A stretch of 19,689 nucleotides of DNA, from positions 1 to 19,689 of the forward strand of contig CALANW010000090.1 of NCBI GenBank assembly GCA_937926145.1. The letters run 5' to 3'. The position numbers and the translations under genes were made by a program. The notes under the pieces are model-generated. The model made no database searches. It was not told where the DNA came from and saw nothing but the letters and a program-made list of their open reading frames with translations. This document shows positions 7,518 to 13,078 of the stretch, piece by piece (position 1 is the stretch's first letter; every line of letters starts with the position of its first letter). This stretch comes from an uncultured Ruminococcus sp. (lineage in GTDB: Bacteria; Bacillota; Clostridia; Oscillospirales; Ruminococcaceae).

Positions 7518-7694
7518 AAAAACTGCGCAAAGCTGAAATACTAATTTTTAATCAAAGTGTAGACAAAAAATCGGCGCAAAAGCCATATAAATCTGTTTTA
7601 AACATCAAGATGTTACAACGGCTACGAGCTGTTTGCTTGATTTTTTGTACACTTTCAGTTTAAAAATTAGTATAAAAGCTTTGCGCAGTTTTTT
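7518..7694 (+). terminator. Redox-operon terminator whose loop carries a 130-bp insertion
   Basis: The left arm AAAACTGCGCAAAGCT (ending 7534) is complementary to AGCTTTGCGCAGTTTTTT (7677-7694), which ends in a T-tract. The arms are over 140 bases apart because the element at 7541-7670 sits between them. Removing the element and one TA leaves a compact loop GAAATATAAA on a GC-rich stem, a normal terminator. The insertion is itself self-complementary, so the RNA may still fold into one long, nearly continuous hairpin and terminate. Confidence 0.82.
7541..7670. mobile_element. MITE-like element, copy 1 (130 bp, TA flanks)
   Basis: The left end CTAATTTTTAATCAAAGTGT and the right end, read on the other strand as CTAATTTTTAAACTGAAAGTG, form imperfect terminal inverted repeats of about 30 bases that continue through TA/GA-bulged CAAAAAATC. 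TA dinucleotides flank both ends (7539-7540, 7671-7672), as expected for target duplication by IS630/Tc1-mariner type transposases. Both ends match copy 2 at 12288-12383 base for base over about 40-50 positions, while the middle differs: this copy is 34 bases longer and includes an AACATC/GATGTT hairpin. There is no coding capacity, so a transposase elsewhere would have to move it. Confidence 0.78.
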
Positions 7695-7703
7695 ATGCTC
7701 CTA

Positions 7704-7732
7704 TTGAAAAATTTTCCTGACTATGTTATAAT
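7704..7732 (+). promoter_or_regulatory. Promoter of the membrane-anchored protein gene
   Basis: TTGAAA (7704-7709), 17-base spacer, TATAAT (7727-7732). The start would be near 7739, giving a leader of about 125 bases that contains the hairpin/T-tract at 7770-7811. Confidence 0.78.
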
Positions 7733-7769
7733 AATACTAAACACCAATAAAATAAAGGAAAAATTCTGC

Positions 7770-7811
7770 GCCGGAATCACATATATTCAAGATTGTCGGC
7801 TTGTTTTTTTC
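7770..7811 (+). terminator. Terminator-like hairpin in the leader of the 7866 gene (possible attenuator)
   Basis: GCCGGAATC (7770-7778) can pair with GATTGTCGGC (7791-7800), with a small bulge and a 12-base loop; a T-rich run TTGTTTTTTTCT follows. It lies between the promoter at 7704-7732 and the ATG at 7866, so it could stop transcription early or define a small RNA of about 70 bases. The stem is of moderate strength. Confidence 0.45.
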
Positions 7812-7865
7812 TAAATTTTAAATGGTGTTTTGTATAAAATCAACAATTGCAGGGGGAAATAAAAA

Positions 7866-8456
7866 ATGAACCAAAAATATAAAATTGCCGCTGCTATCGA
7901 AGCCGTTGTGATACTGCTGCTGATCATTGCGCTGATATTCATGAACCTTGGCAGGAAAAATTCTGCCGCCGATGAGCAGAATAAGCAAACAGAGAAAAAT
8001 ATATACTCCTCTTTCACTGCAAACGAGATAGAACAAATGAGATTCTCCAAGCTTGCTTGGTTCTCGCTGACAACAGACTTTGACCCCTCTCAGCAGCCGA
8101 AATTGTCTGTCGGTGATGAAATAACCATTCCGTACAAGCTCACAAATATGACCGACCGCGAGCTTACGGTAAATATAATGGGGGATTTCGATTCGTATGA
8201 GCATATCGCAAGGCTTGCGGAAATTGAAAATGTCAATCCCGCTGCAACGGGTGATATCCACGAATACACCTTTCAGCCGCACGAAACTATCGTGTTAAAT
8301 TCGCCCGTAAAAGTCAGTTCGGACTCGCTCGTTGAATATGGTGATTACACACTGCTTGCTTCGGTTCTTGTTGAGGTCACAGATGCGGATATTGAAATAC
8401 CGGGCAGCTGTTATTTCAGCATTTCACTCGATGATATGTATTTATCCGCGGAATAG
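7866..8456 (+). CDS. Membrane-anchored extracellular protein of unknown function
   Basis: 196 residues with AGGGGG about ten bases before the ATG. Residues about 8-27 form one hydrophobic helix after a Lys-containing start, without a lipobox or clear cleavage site, so it is probably an N-terminal membrane anchor with the rest outside. The remainder (about 60-190) has the alternating pattern of a beta-sandwich (VGDEITIPYKLTNMTDRELTVN, VEYGDYTLLASVLVEVTD), like Ig-like domains of surface proteins. I do not recognise the family. It has its own promoter and a leader hairpin. The promoter of the next operon starts only 13 bases after the stop. Confidence 0.8.
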   Translation: MNQKYKIAAAIEAVVILLLIIALIFMNLGRKNSAADEQNKQTEKNIYSSFTANEIEQMRFSKLAWFSLTTDFDPSQQPKLSVGDEITIPYKLTNMTDRELTVNIMGDFDSYEHIARLAEIENVNPAATGDIHEYTFQPHETIVLNSPVKVSSDSLVEYGDYTLLASVLVEVTDADIEIPGSCYFSISLDDMYLSAE

Positions 8457-8468
8457 TCAGATTTTACC

Positions 8469-8497
8469 TTGCATTTTCCCCAAACCTATGCTATAAT
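8469..8497 (+). promoter_or_regulatory. Promoter of the hydrolase / ATC-hydrolase-like operon
   Basis: TTGCAT (8469-8474), 17-base spacer, TATAAT (8492-8497). Transcription would start near 8504, just before the hairpin at 8511-8532. Confidence 0.7.
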
Positions 8498-8510
8498 ATT
8501 CTCAGAAAAA

Positions 8511-8532
8511 TGCCGCTGACGGAAAAGCGGCA
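8511..8532 (+). other. Leader hairpin
   Basis: TGCCGCT (8511-8517) pairs perfectly with AGCGGCA (8526-8532) over an eight-base loop. Only a short CTTTA follows, so it is a weak terminator at best. It may stabilise the 5' end of the operon mRNA, or be a remnant terminator of the 7866 gene, which has no other. Confidence 0.5.
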
Positions 8533-8548
8533 CTTTATACAAGTTAAG

Positions 8549-8564
8549 GTTAGCATTGACTAAC
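8549..8564. promoter_or_regulatory. Candidate operator GTTAG-N6-CTAAC
   Basis: A perfect 16-bp inverted repeat GTTAGCATTGACTAAC lies about 45 bases downstream of the predicted start site and seven bases before the GGAGG of the hydrolase gene. Its size and symmetry fit a MarR- or TetR-type dimer site. GTTAG is also the half-site signature known for the MarR-family protein MepR. Which regulator binds is unknown; the MarR protein at 10491 has a different motif at its own promoter. Confidence 0.5.
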
Positions 8565-8580
8565 TAAAATGGAGGATAAT

Positions 8581-9510
8581 ATGGAAAAGATACACTTTGA
8601 CCCCGATACGGACGGTTTTTACGGCGCTTACTGGAAATGCCCCACACCGACCGACTGCGCAATTATCGCAATGATAGGCGACGACCCCGAAGATTATCTC
8701 GCAAAGACAATGGTAAAGTGGCTTCACGGACTTGACGTGAACGTTATGTCAATGTCACCTGCGAAGAAAGACTACGGTCATCACAACTATCCGCTCGAAA
8801 GGATAGAAACCGCGATAAAAAAGCTGAAATCGCTTGGCAACAAGAAAATAAGCATCGTCGGCGCATCGACAACGGGAACGCTTGCACTCACGGCGGCTTC
8901 GTATTTCCACGATATCACGCTCACGATTGGTCTGACCCCGAGCGACTTCGTTTGGCAGGGCTTTATGCAGGGCAAAAAAGACGGCTGCAAGGAGTGGCCT
9001 ATCGAGGGCGAGTCGCTTTTCACCTACAAGGGCAAACCGCTCCCCTATATGCCGTTCGTTTATCAGCACCCACAATACTGGCAGGTCATTGCGAGCGAAT
9101 CAAAGCGCACGGGTGATATGCTCAACTCGCTCAAGCTTTTTGACGACTCGGAAAAGGCTCACTCTATCACCGAGGACGAATTTATCAAGATCGAAAACAT
9201 CAAGGGCAAGCTTCTTCTCATCGGCGGCGACGACGACGTTCTCTGGGACGCAGGAAAATATATCCGCAGAATGGAAAAGCGCCTTGCCGAAAGACCGCAC
9301 TCCTGCGATGTTGAAGCTGTTGTTTACCCTCACGCAACGCATTACGTTTTCCCCGAAAGTCTGCTGAAAAGGATGTTCCCAGTCGGCTCGGGACTTTTCC
9401 TCAAAATGGCATTCAAAGCCGCAAAGCAGTACCCCGAAGAGTGCAAGCAGGCGCGAATCGATATTGAGCGCAGGGTCGTTGCTGCGATCAAGGAATGGAG
9501 AAATGCTTAA
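8581..9510 (+). CDS. Alpha/beta hydrolase of the acyl-CoA thioester hydrolase (BAAT C-terminal) type
   Basis: 309 residues from the ATG at 8581, chosen because GGAGG (8571-8575) precedes it; an in-frame ATG at 8569 has no ribosome binding site. The nucleophile elbow is SIVGASTTG with Ser96 (GXSXXG). GGDDDVLWDA (215-224) supplies the likely catalytic Asp, and YPHATHYVFP (249-258) the catalytic His254. This order and the late GGDDD-W pattern resemble the C-terminal domain of bile acid-CoA:amino acid N-acyltransferase/acyl-CoA thioesterases. No signal peptide, so cytoplasmic. The next gene starts directly at its stop codon. It probably hydrolyses an ester, thioester or amide; substrate unknown. 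Confidence 0.82.
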   Translation: MEKIHFDPDTDGFYGAYWKCPTPTDCAIIAMIGDDPEDYLAKTMVKWLHGLDVNVMSMSPAKKDYGHHNYPLERIETAIKKLKSLGNKKISIVGASTTGTLALTAASYFHDITLTIGLTPSDFVWQGFMQGKKDGCKEWPIEGESLFTYKGKPLPYMPFVYQHPQYWQVIASESKRTGDMLNSLKLFDDSEKAHSITEDEFIKIENIKGKLLLIGGDDDVLWDAGKYIRRMEKRLAERPHSCDVEAVVYPHATHYVFPESLLKRMFPVGSGLFLKMAFKAAKQYPEECKQARIDIERRVVAAIKEWRNA

Positions 9511-10143
9511 ATGAAATACGCAGGTATGCCCATGGGAATGTGGGCGCTCTTCTCAGGTTCGTTCACGAAAAATCTCACCGAGATTTTCGGTATTGACAAA
9601 GCTGCCGCAGATGAAGTCAAGCGAAAAGCCAAGCCGAAATACAAAGAGCTGATCTCCGAACTCCCCGAGTTTGAAAAAGCCGACCGCTTCAAAATGAACA
9701 TTGTCAACTGTGCTTTGCTCTGCGCATTCATTCTCAATATGCCTCAGCGCCCCGACGTTGAAAGGCTGACGGAATACTACAAGCGTTCGATGATGACCTC
9801 ACTTATGAAAAAATTCTGCCGCAAGAGCGGAAAGAAAAAGTTCACCGAAAAAGACCTTGACGGTATGCGCGCAACAGCCAAGCTCAAAGCCGCCGACCGC
9901 AACCCGTTTTCGTGGAATATGGACTTATTTGAATATCCCGACGGCAGCGGCTACGAGGCAAGATTCTACAAATGCGGAATATGCGAACTGATGAAAAAGC
10001 TTGGACTTTACGACCTCACACCTGCGATGTGCAGGCTCGATTACACTATGAGCGAGGCAGGCGAAACAGCTGATTTCGTTCGTGAATACACTCTCGCCTC
10101 GGGCGGTCCTTACTGCGACTGCGGCTACCAAAAGAAAAAATAA
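9511..10143 (+). CDS. L-2-amino-thiazoline-4-carboxylic acid hydrolase family protein
   Basis: 210 residues. The ATG directly follows the TAA of the hydrolase gene, and a GGAG stretch about 11 bases upstream lies inside that gene, so the two are translationally coupled. The C-terminal half has the ATC-hydrolase pattern: YKCGICELMKKLGL (153-166), TPAMCRLDYTM (170-180), and REYTLASGGPYCDC (191-204). Conserved Cys155, 158, 174, 202 and 204 may include catalytic or metal-binding residues. In Pseudomonas the named enzyme opens a thiazoline ring on the way to cysteine, but clostridial relatives are generally uncharacterised, so only family membership is claimed. Pairing with a hydrolase suggests a two-step degradation of a small molecule. 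Confidence 0.82.
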   Translation: MKYAGMPMGMWALFSGSFTKNLTEIFGIDKAAADEVKRKAKPKYKELISELPEFEKADRFKMNIVNCALLCAFILNMPQRPDVERLTEYYKRSMMTSLMKKFCRKSGKKKFTEKDLDGMRATAKLKAADRNPFSWNMDLFEYPDGSGYEARFYKCGICELMKKLGLYDLTPAMCRLDYTMSEAGETADFVREYTLASGGPYCDCGYQKKK

Positions 10144-10282
10144 TTCTTACTCGTACTTTTTTACAACAAATCTTAACAACAATCAGTATATACATAATAA
10201 ATTATACTCAAAGTAGTTTAATATAATATACTAACTATAATATGGCATTTATATTATACTAATTGTATATAAAATTACTATA
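10144..10282. other. AT-rich spacer with small palindrome
   Basis: Almost no G or C. It contains TATAATAT (10236-10243) facing ATATTATA (10251-10258) with a seven-base loop, and a direct repeat ATACTAA (10228-10234, 10256-10262). Several TATAAT-like words occur but no good -35, so I call no promoter. It leads into the terminator at 10283; together with the MarR promoter region up to 10490 it forms a gene-free gap of about 350 bases. Confidence 0.4.
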
Positions 10283-10324
10283 AACAGCACCGCAGGGGCA
10301 ACGTTCCTGCGGTGTTGTTTTTTT
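10283..10324 (+). terminator. Strong rho-independent terminator after the ATC-hydrolase-like gene
   Basis: AACAGCACCGCAGG (10283-10296) pairs with CCTGCGGTGTTGTT (from 10306) with one G-T pair, a nine-base loop and a run of T to 10324. It is 140 bases after the gene stop, so the mRNA has a long AT-rich tail, or another short transcript ends here. Confidence 0.9.
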
Positions 10325-10345
10325 GAAAAAAGTTAAAAATACCTC

Positions 10346-10374
10346 TTGACAAGAGTCCGAAAAAGGACTATAAT
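10346..10374 (+). promoter_or_regulatory. Consensus promoter of the marR-MATE operon
   Basis: Perfect TTGACA (10346-10351), 17-base spacer, perfect TATAAT (10369-10374). One repressor-type palindrome fills the spacer and a second lies just downstream. A promoter this strong usually needs a repressor, which fits autoregulation by the first gene. Confidence 0.9.
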
Positions 10375-10397
10375 ATGCAAGTGTCCGTTTTCGGACT
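10354..10397. promoter_or_regulatory. Two MarR-type operators (WGTCC-N6-GGACT) on the promoter
   Basis: Site 1, AGTCCGAAAAAGGACT (10354-10369), lies inside the promoter spacer and touches the -10. Site 2, TGTCCGTTTTCGGACT (10382-10397), covers the expected start region. Both have the same half-sites with a six-base centre, and the centres are 28 bp apart. Binding would block RNA polymerase, so this is probably the autoregulatory site of the MarR protein encoded at 10491. Confidence 0.78.
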
Positions 10398-10490
10398 ATT
10401 TGTTTTGCGGCTAAGAAAAGTTTTGCTTTGCTGTAAGATATCAGACCGCGGAACTTTGCATTACCCATAAAAAAGCAAAGGTGTGAATAT

Positions 10491-10931
10491 ATGAACATAG
10501 AAGAATATATAAAACAGCTCGATGAGCAGATGAAAGAATACGATTCTATCTACCACGATGCCGCCGTGAAATACGGACTTTCCGATACGTCAATGTGGAT
10601 ACTGTACCTCGTTTCGGACGATTCCGAAAGATACACACAGCAGGACTTGTGCCGCCGATGTTTTTTCCCGAAGCAGACCATAAACACGGCTCTCAACAGC
10701 CTTATCAGGAACGGTCACGCTCGGCTCGAACCTATCTCGGGAACGCGGAACAGTAAGCGGATAATCCTCACCGAGAGCGGAAAAGCTCTTGCCGCAGGCA
10801 CGACAGACAAAATGAAAAAAGCCGAAAATGCGGCTTACCGCCGCTTCACCGATGAGGAACTCAACTTTTATCTCGATATGTCCGCTCGGCTCAACGACTA
10901 TCTCCGTGAAGAAACGGAGAAAACATTTTGA
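10491..10931 (+). CDS. MarR-family transcriptional regulator
   Basis: 146 residues, a typical length; AAAGGTG precedes the ATG. The winged helix-turn-helix covers about 30-97: YTQQDLCRRCFFPKQTINTA (48-67) with the recognition helix PKQTINTALNSLIRNG, then the wing SGTRNSKRIILTESGK (83-98). N- and C-terminal helices would form the dimer interface (RFTDEELNFYLDMSARLNDYL at the end). The gene is 13 bases upstream of a MATE efflux gene, and two matching palindromes cover its promoter. This mirrors mepR-mepA of Staphylococcus aureus: a repressor released by a toxic ligand, allowing pump expression. Ligand unknown. Confidence 0.93.
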   Translation: MNIEEYIKQLDEQMKEYDSIYHDAAVKYGLSDTSMWILYLVSDDSERYTQQDLCRRCFFPKQTINTALNSLIRNGHARLEPISGTRNSKRIILTESGKALAAGTTDKMKKAENAAYRRFTDEELNFYLDMSARLNDYLREETEKTF

Positions 10932-10944
10932 AAGGAAGATACAA

Positions 10945-12285
10945 ATGACAAAACCTATACAGCTTTCGGACCACTTTAATTTCAGACGGCTGTTCAGATT
11001 TACTCTGCCGTCCATTGCGAGTATGATATTCGCTTCGATATACGGCATCGTTGACGGATTTTTTGTTTCAAACTATGTCGGAAAAATTCCGTTCGCAGGA
11101 CTTAACATTATTATGCCGTTCATTATGATGCTCGGCGCAGTCGGCAATATGATAGGTCTTGGCGGCTCGGCACTCATCGGAAAAACGCTCGGCGAGGGCG
11201 ACTGTGAAAAGGCAAACAGCCTGTTTTCGTTCTTCACCTACTTTATGGCAGGCGCAGGAGTTGTGCTTGCGATATTGGGAAACATTTTCCTGCCGCAGAT
11301 AGCCGTGCTTCTCCGTGCGGAGGGCGAAGTTCTCAAATATGCCGTTCTCTACGGTCGTATCTGCCTTGTCGGACTGATATTCCTGTCGCTCCAGTATGCT
11401 TTGCAGGGATTTCTTATCACAGCCGAAAGGCCGCACGTCGGATTTTTCGTTACAGTTGCCGCAGGCGTAACGAATATGGTTCTCGACGCGCTTTTCATCG
11501 TCGTTTTCAAGTGGGGACTCGCAGGTGCGGCGCTCGCAACGGTCATTGGTCAGTTCATCGGTGCGATCGTCCCGATAATAATGTTCGCAAGCCCTAAAAA
11601 CGACTGGATATTAAAACTCGGCAAGGCAAAATTTGACGGACGCTCGTTTTTAAAAGCCTGTACGAACGGCTCGTCCGAGTTCCTCTCCAACGTTTCTATG
11701 TCAGTTGTCGGTATGCTTTACAACACCCAGCTTCTGAAATATGCAGGCAACGACGGCGTTGTCGCATACGGTGTTCTGATGTATGTAAATATGATATTCA
11801 TTGCCGTTTTCTTCGGATTCACGGTCGGTATCTCGCCGATAATGAGCTTTAATTACGGCGCAGGAAACACAACGGAGCTGAAAAGCCTTTTCAAGAAATG
11901 CTCGACCATAATCGGAGCGGCATCGCTCACAATGCTTTTGGCAGCAGAACTTCTCGCAAGACCGCTCGCGATGATATTCACAAGCTATGATGCGGAACTT
12001 CTCGACCTCACGATACACGCATTTTCGATATATTCCATATCGTTCCTTTTCTGCGGAATAGGCATCTTCGGCTCGGCACTCTTCACCGCGATGAACAACG
12101 GACTTATCTCCGCGCTCATCTCGTTCATACGAACGGTAATACTCCAAGCCGCATTCGTGTTCATACTTCCGCTTTTCTGGAAGATAGACGGTATATGGTG
12201 GTCGGCAGTCTTCGCCGAGGGCATCGCGGCATCATTGAGTATCATTTTCATTATTGCTTACAGAAAAAAATATCAGTATATGTAA
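10945..12285 (+). CDS. MATE-family multidrug efflux transporter (MepA-like)
   Basis: 446 residues from the ATG at 10945, preceded by AAAGGAAG; earlier in-frame starts lie inside marR. The length and about 12 hydrophobic segments in two similar halves fit MATE Na+/H+-coupled drug exporters. Family marks are FTLPSIASMIFASIYGIVDG near the N-terminus, GLGGSALIGKTLGEGD (about 70-85), and in the second half GFTVGISPIMSFNYGAGN, the equivalent loop. It probably exports cationic drugs or antimicrobials from the cytoplasm under control of the MarR repressor. A MITE-like element lies directly at its stop codon, pushing the shared terminator about 100 bases away. Confidence 0.94.
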   Translation: MTKPIQLSDHFNFRRLFRFTLPSIASMIFASIYGIVDGFFVSNYVGKIPFAGLNIIMPFIMMLGAVGNMIGLGGSALIGKTLGEGDCEKANSLFSFFTYFMAGAGVVLAILGNIFLPQIAVLLRAEGEVLKYAVLYGRICLVGLIFLSLQYALQGFLITAERPHVGFFVTVAAGVTNMVLDALFIVVFKWGLAGAALATVIGQFIGAIVPIIMFASPKNDWILKLGKAKFDGRSFLKACTNGSSEFLSNVSMSVVGMLYNTQLLKYAGNDGVVAYGVLMYVNMIFIAVFFGFTVGISPIMSFNYGAGNTTELKSLFKKCSTIIGAASLTMLLAAELLARPLAMIFTSYDAELLDLTIHAFSIYSISFLFCGIGIFGSALFTAMNNGLISALISFIRTVILQAAFVFILPLFWKIDGIWWSAVFAEGIAASLSIIFIIAYRKKYQYM

Positions 12286-12287
12286 TA

Positions 12288-12383
12288 CTAATTTTTAATC
12301 AAAGTGTAGACAAAAAATCGGCGCAAAATCCATATATGCGAGTTTTTGCTTGATTTTTTGTACACTTTCAGTTTAAAAATTAG
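12288..12383. mobile_element. MITE-like element, copy 2 (96 bp, TA flanks)
   Basis: Begins CTAATTTTTAATCAAAGTGT and ends with TTAAAAATTAG; the ends are the same as copy 1 at 7541-7670, including TCAAAGTGTAGACAAAAAATC on the left and GATTTTTTGTACACTTTCAG on the right. TA flanks both sides (12286-12287 and 12384-12385). The left TA follows the MATE stop codon (12283-12285) immediately, so the insertion leaves the protein intact. The middle is shorter than in copy 1. No coding capacity. Confidence 0.78.
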
Positions 12384-12390
12384 TATAATA

Positions 12391-12430
12391 AAACAGCCGA
12401 GGAGCGTTTCAATTTCGCCCTCGGCTGTTT
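12391..12430. terminator. Bidirectional terminator between the MATE gene and the HepT-like gene
   Basis: A perfect 12-bp stem AAACAGCCGAGG (12391-12402) / CCTCGGCTGTTT (12419-12430). Read from the minus strand it is followed by TTTTATTATA, read from the plus strand by TTTATCT, so it can serve both convergent operons and is better for the minus strand. Its right arm overlaps the stop codon of the HepT-like gene. Confidence 0.85.
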
Positions 12431-12857
12431 ATCTCTTATCCCATTCGCTTTCCGCTTCATCAAGCTTGCTTTGCAAAGTCTTTTCAAGAACAATAAATGC
12501 AGGAATGAAACTGTCACGGATAAGAAGTACCATTTCGTCAACTTCGTCCTCGTCATATATGTGGATTGAGGTGTTGCGCTTTTTCAGCATAAGAAGCCAT
12601 ACCGCGGGATCGTCAACAAAGCCAAGCTTGTAACCAAGCTGTAAAATTTCTCTCGGAGAACCCGTTTCATCACCCTCTGCACCGTGAATTTTCAGAACCT
12701 CCTGCAAAGCTTTCCAAGCAAGTTCAAACGTCCGCTCAAACTGGCAAACAACACCCATCCGATATATCTCATTATCATACGCAATTTTAAAATCGGCGTT
12801 TTTCAATACATTAAGGCAGTTTGAAAAATTATCAAGCTTGCCCATATCAATACTCAC
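12429..12857 (-). CDS. HepT-like / HI0074-type nucleotidyltransferase substrate-binding protein without partner
   Basis: 142 residues from a GTG at 12857-12855, or 138 from the ATG at 12845. The GTG overlaps the stop of the upstream small ORF (GTGA), and a G-rich stretch precedes it. All-helical; FERTFELAWKALQEVLKIHG (40-59), SPREILQLGYKLGFVDDPAVW (67-87) and LKKRNTSIHIYDED (91-104) match the HI0074/NTase-substrate-binding family. Arg94, His99 and Tyr101 form the RX4HXY motif, the catalytic signature of HepT toxins in MntA-HepT systems. No nucleotidyltransferase (GSX10DXD) gene is adjacent. It could be a domesticated orphan, a toxin neutralised by another protein, or a protein with a distant partner. 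It is the last gene of the minus-strand operon. Confidence 0.85.
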   Translation of the reverse strand: MSIDMGKLDNFSNCLNVLKNADFKIAYDNEIYRMGVVCQFERTFELAWKALQEVLKIHGAEGDETGSPREILQLGYKLGFVDDPAVWLLMLKKRNTSIHIYDEDEVDEMVLLIRDSFIPAFIVLEKTLQSKLDEAESEWDKR

Positions 12858-13051
12858 TTTCCCCCATTATCCCCACTTTTTTTCTTATGGGGAAAATGTA
12901 TCTCGGGCATGGCGAGGTTGTCATAAAATATCCCCGATGTATTTTCATCATCGTCAAGCTTTTCTTCTTCATCGTTGGTATGTATTTCGGGAACGGCGAG
13001 GTTCTCCGAAGCGAATGTAAGGTGAGTTTTCTTCTTATTCTTTTTAAACAT
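12854..13051 (-). CDS. Small charged protein with an internal NLA(V/M)PEIH repeat
   Basis: 65 residues. AAAGGGG eight bases before the ATG supports translation; the frame starts 27 bases after gltS ends, and its TGA overlaps the GTG start of the HepT-like gene. The sequence is Lys-rich at the start, acidic in the middle (about 27-36), and Lys/Gly-rich at the end. It has two copies of an octapeptide, NLAVPEIH (17-24) and NLAMPEIH (45-52), each followed by a charged stretch. No membrane segment and little predicted order. I know no such family. Position and coupling suggest it works with the HepT-like protein, perhaps as antitoxin or adaptor, but this is inference; it may be a rapidly evolving or non-functional ORF. 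Confidence 0.5.
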   Translation of the reverse strand: MFKKNKKKTHLTFASENLAVPEIHTNDEEEKLDDDENTSGIFYDNLAMPEIHFPHKKKSGDNGGK

Positions 13052-13078
13052 AAGACCGACCCCTTTCCCTGAAGGCTT

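Larger units (their letters stand above)
7497..7865. other. Intergenic region with split terminator, miniature element, promoter and leader hairpin
   Basis: This gene-free stretch contains, in order, the left arm of the redox operon terminator, a TA-flanked MITE-like element, the right arm with its T-tract, a strong promoter (7704-7732), and a hairpin with a T-tract in the following leader (7770-7811). No ORF with a ribosome binding site is seen. Confidence 0.7.

Noticed and set aside
10144..10282. Possible small RNA ending at the 10283 terminator
   Set aside because: Several TATAAT-like words exist because the region is AT-rich, but none has a convincing -35 at proper spacing. The terminator can serve the upstream operon.
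11701..12147. 148-codon minus-strand frame inside the MATE gene
   Set aside because: Low-complexity Glu/Arg/Tyr/Cys-rich mirror translation of a membrane protein with no ribosome binding site.
12821..13072. Plus-strand frames of 60-83 codons opposite the small repeat protein
   Set aside because: No ribosome binding site, hydrophobic mirror composition, and antisense to a frame that is coupled to neighbours by spacing and stop-start overlap.
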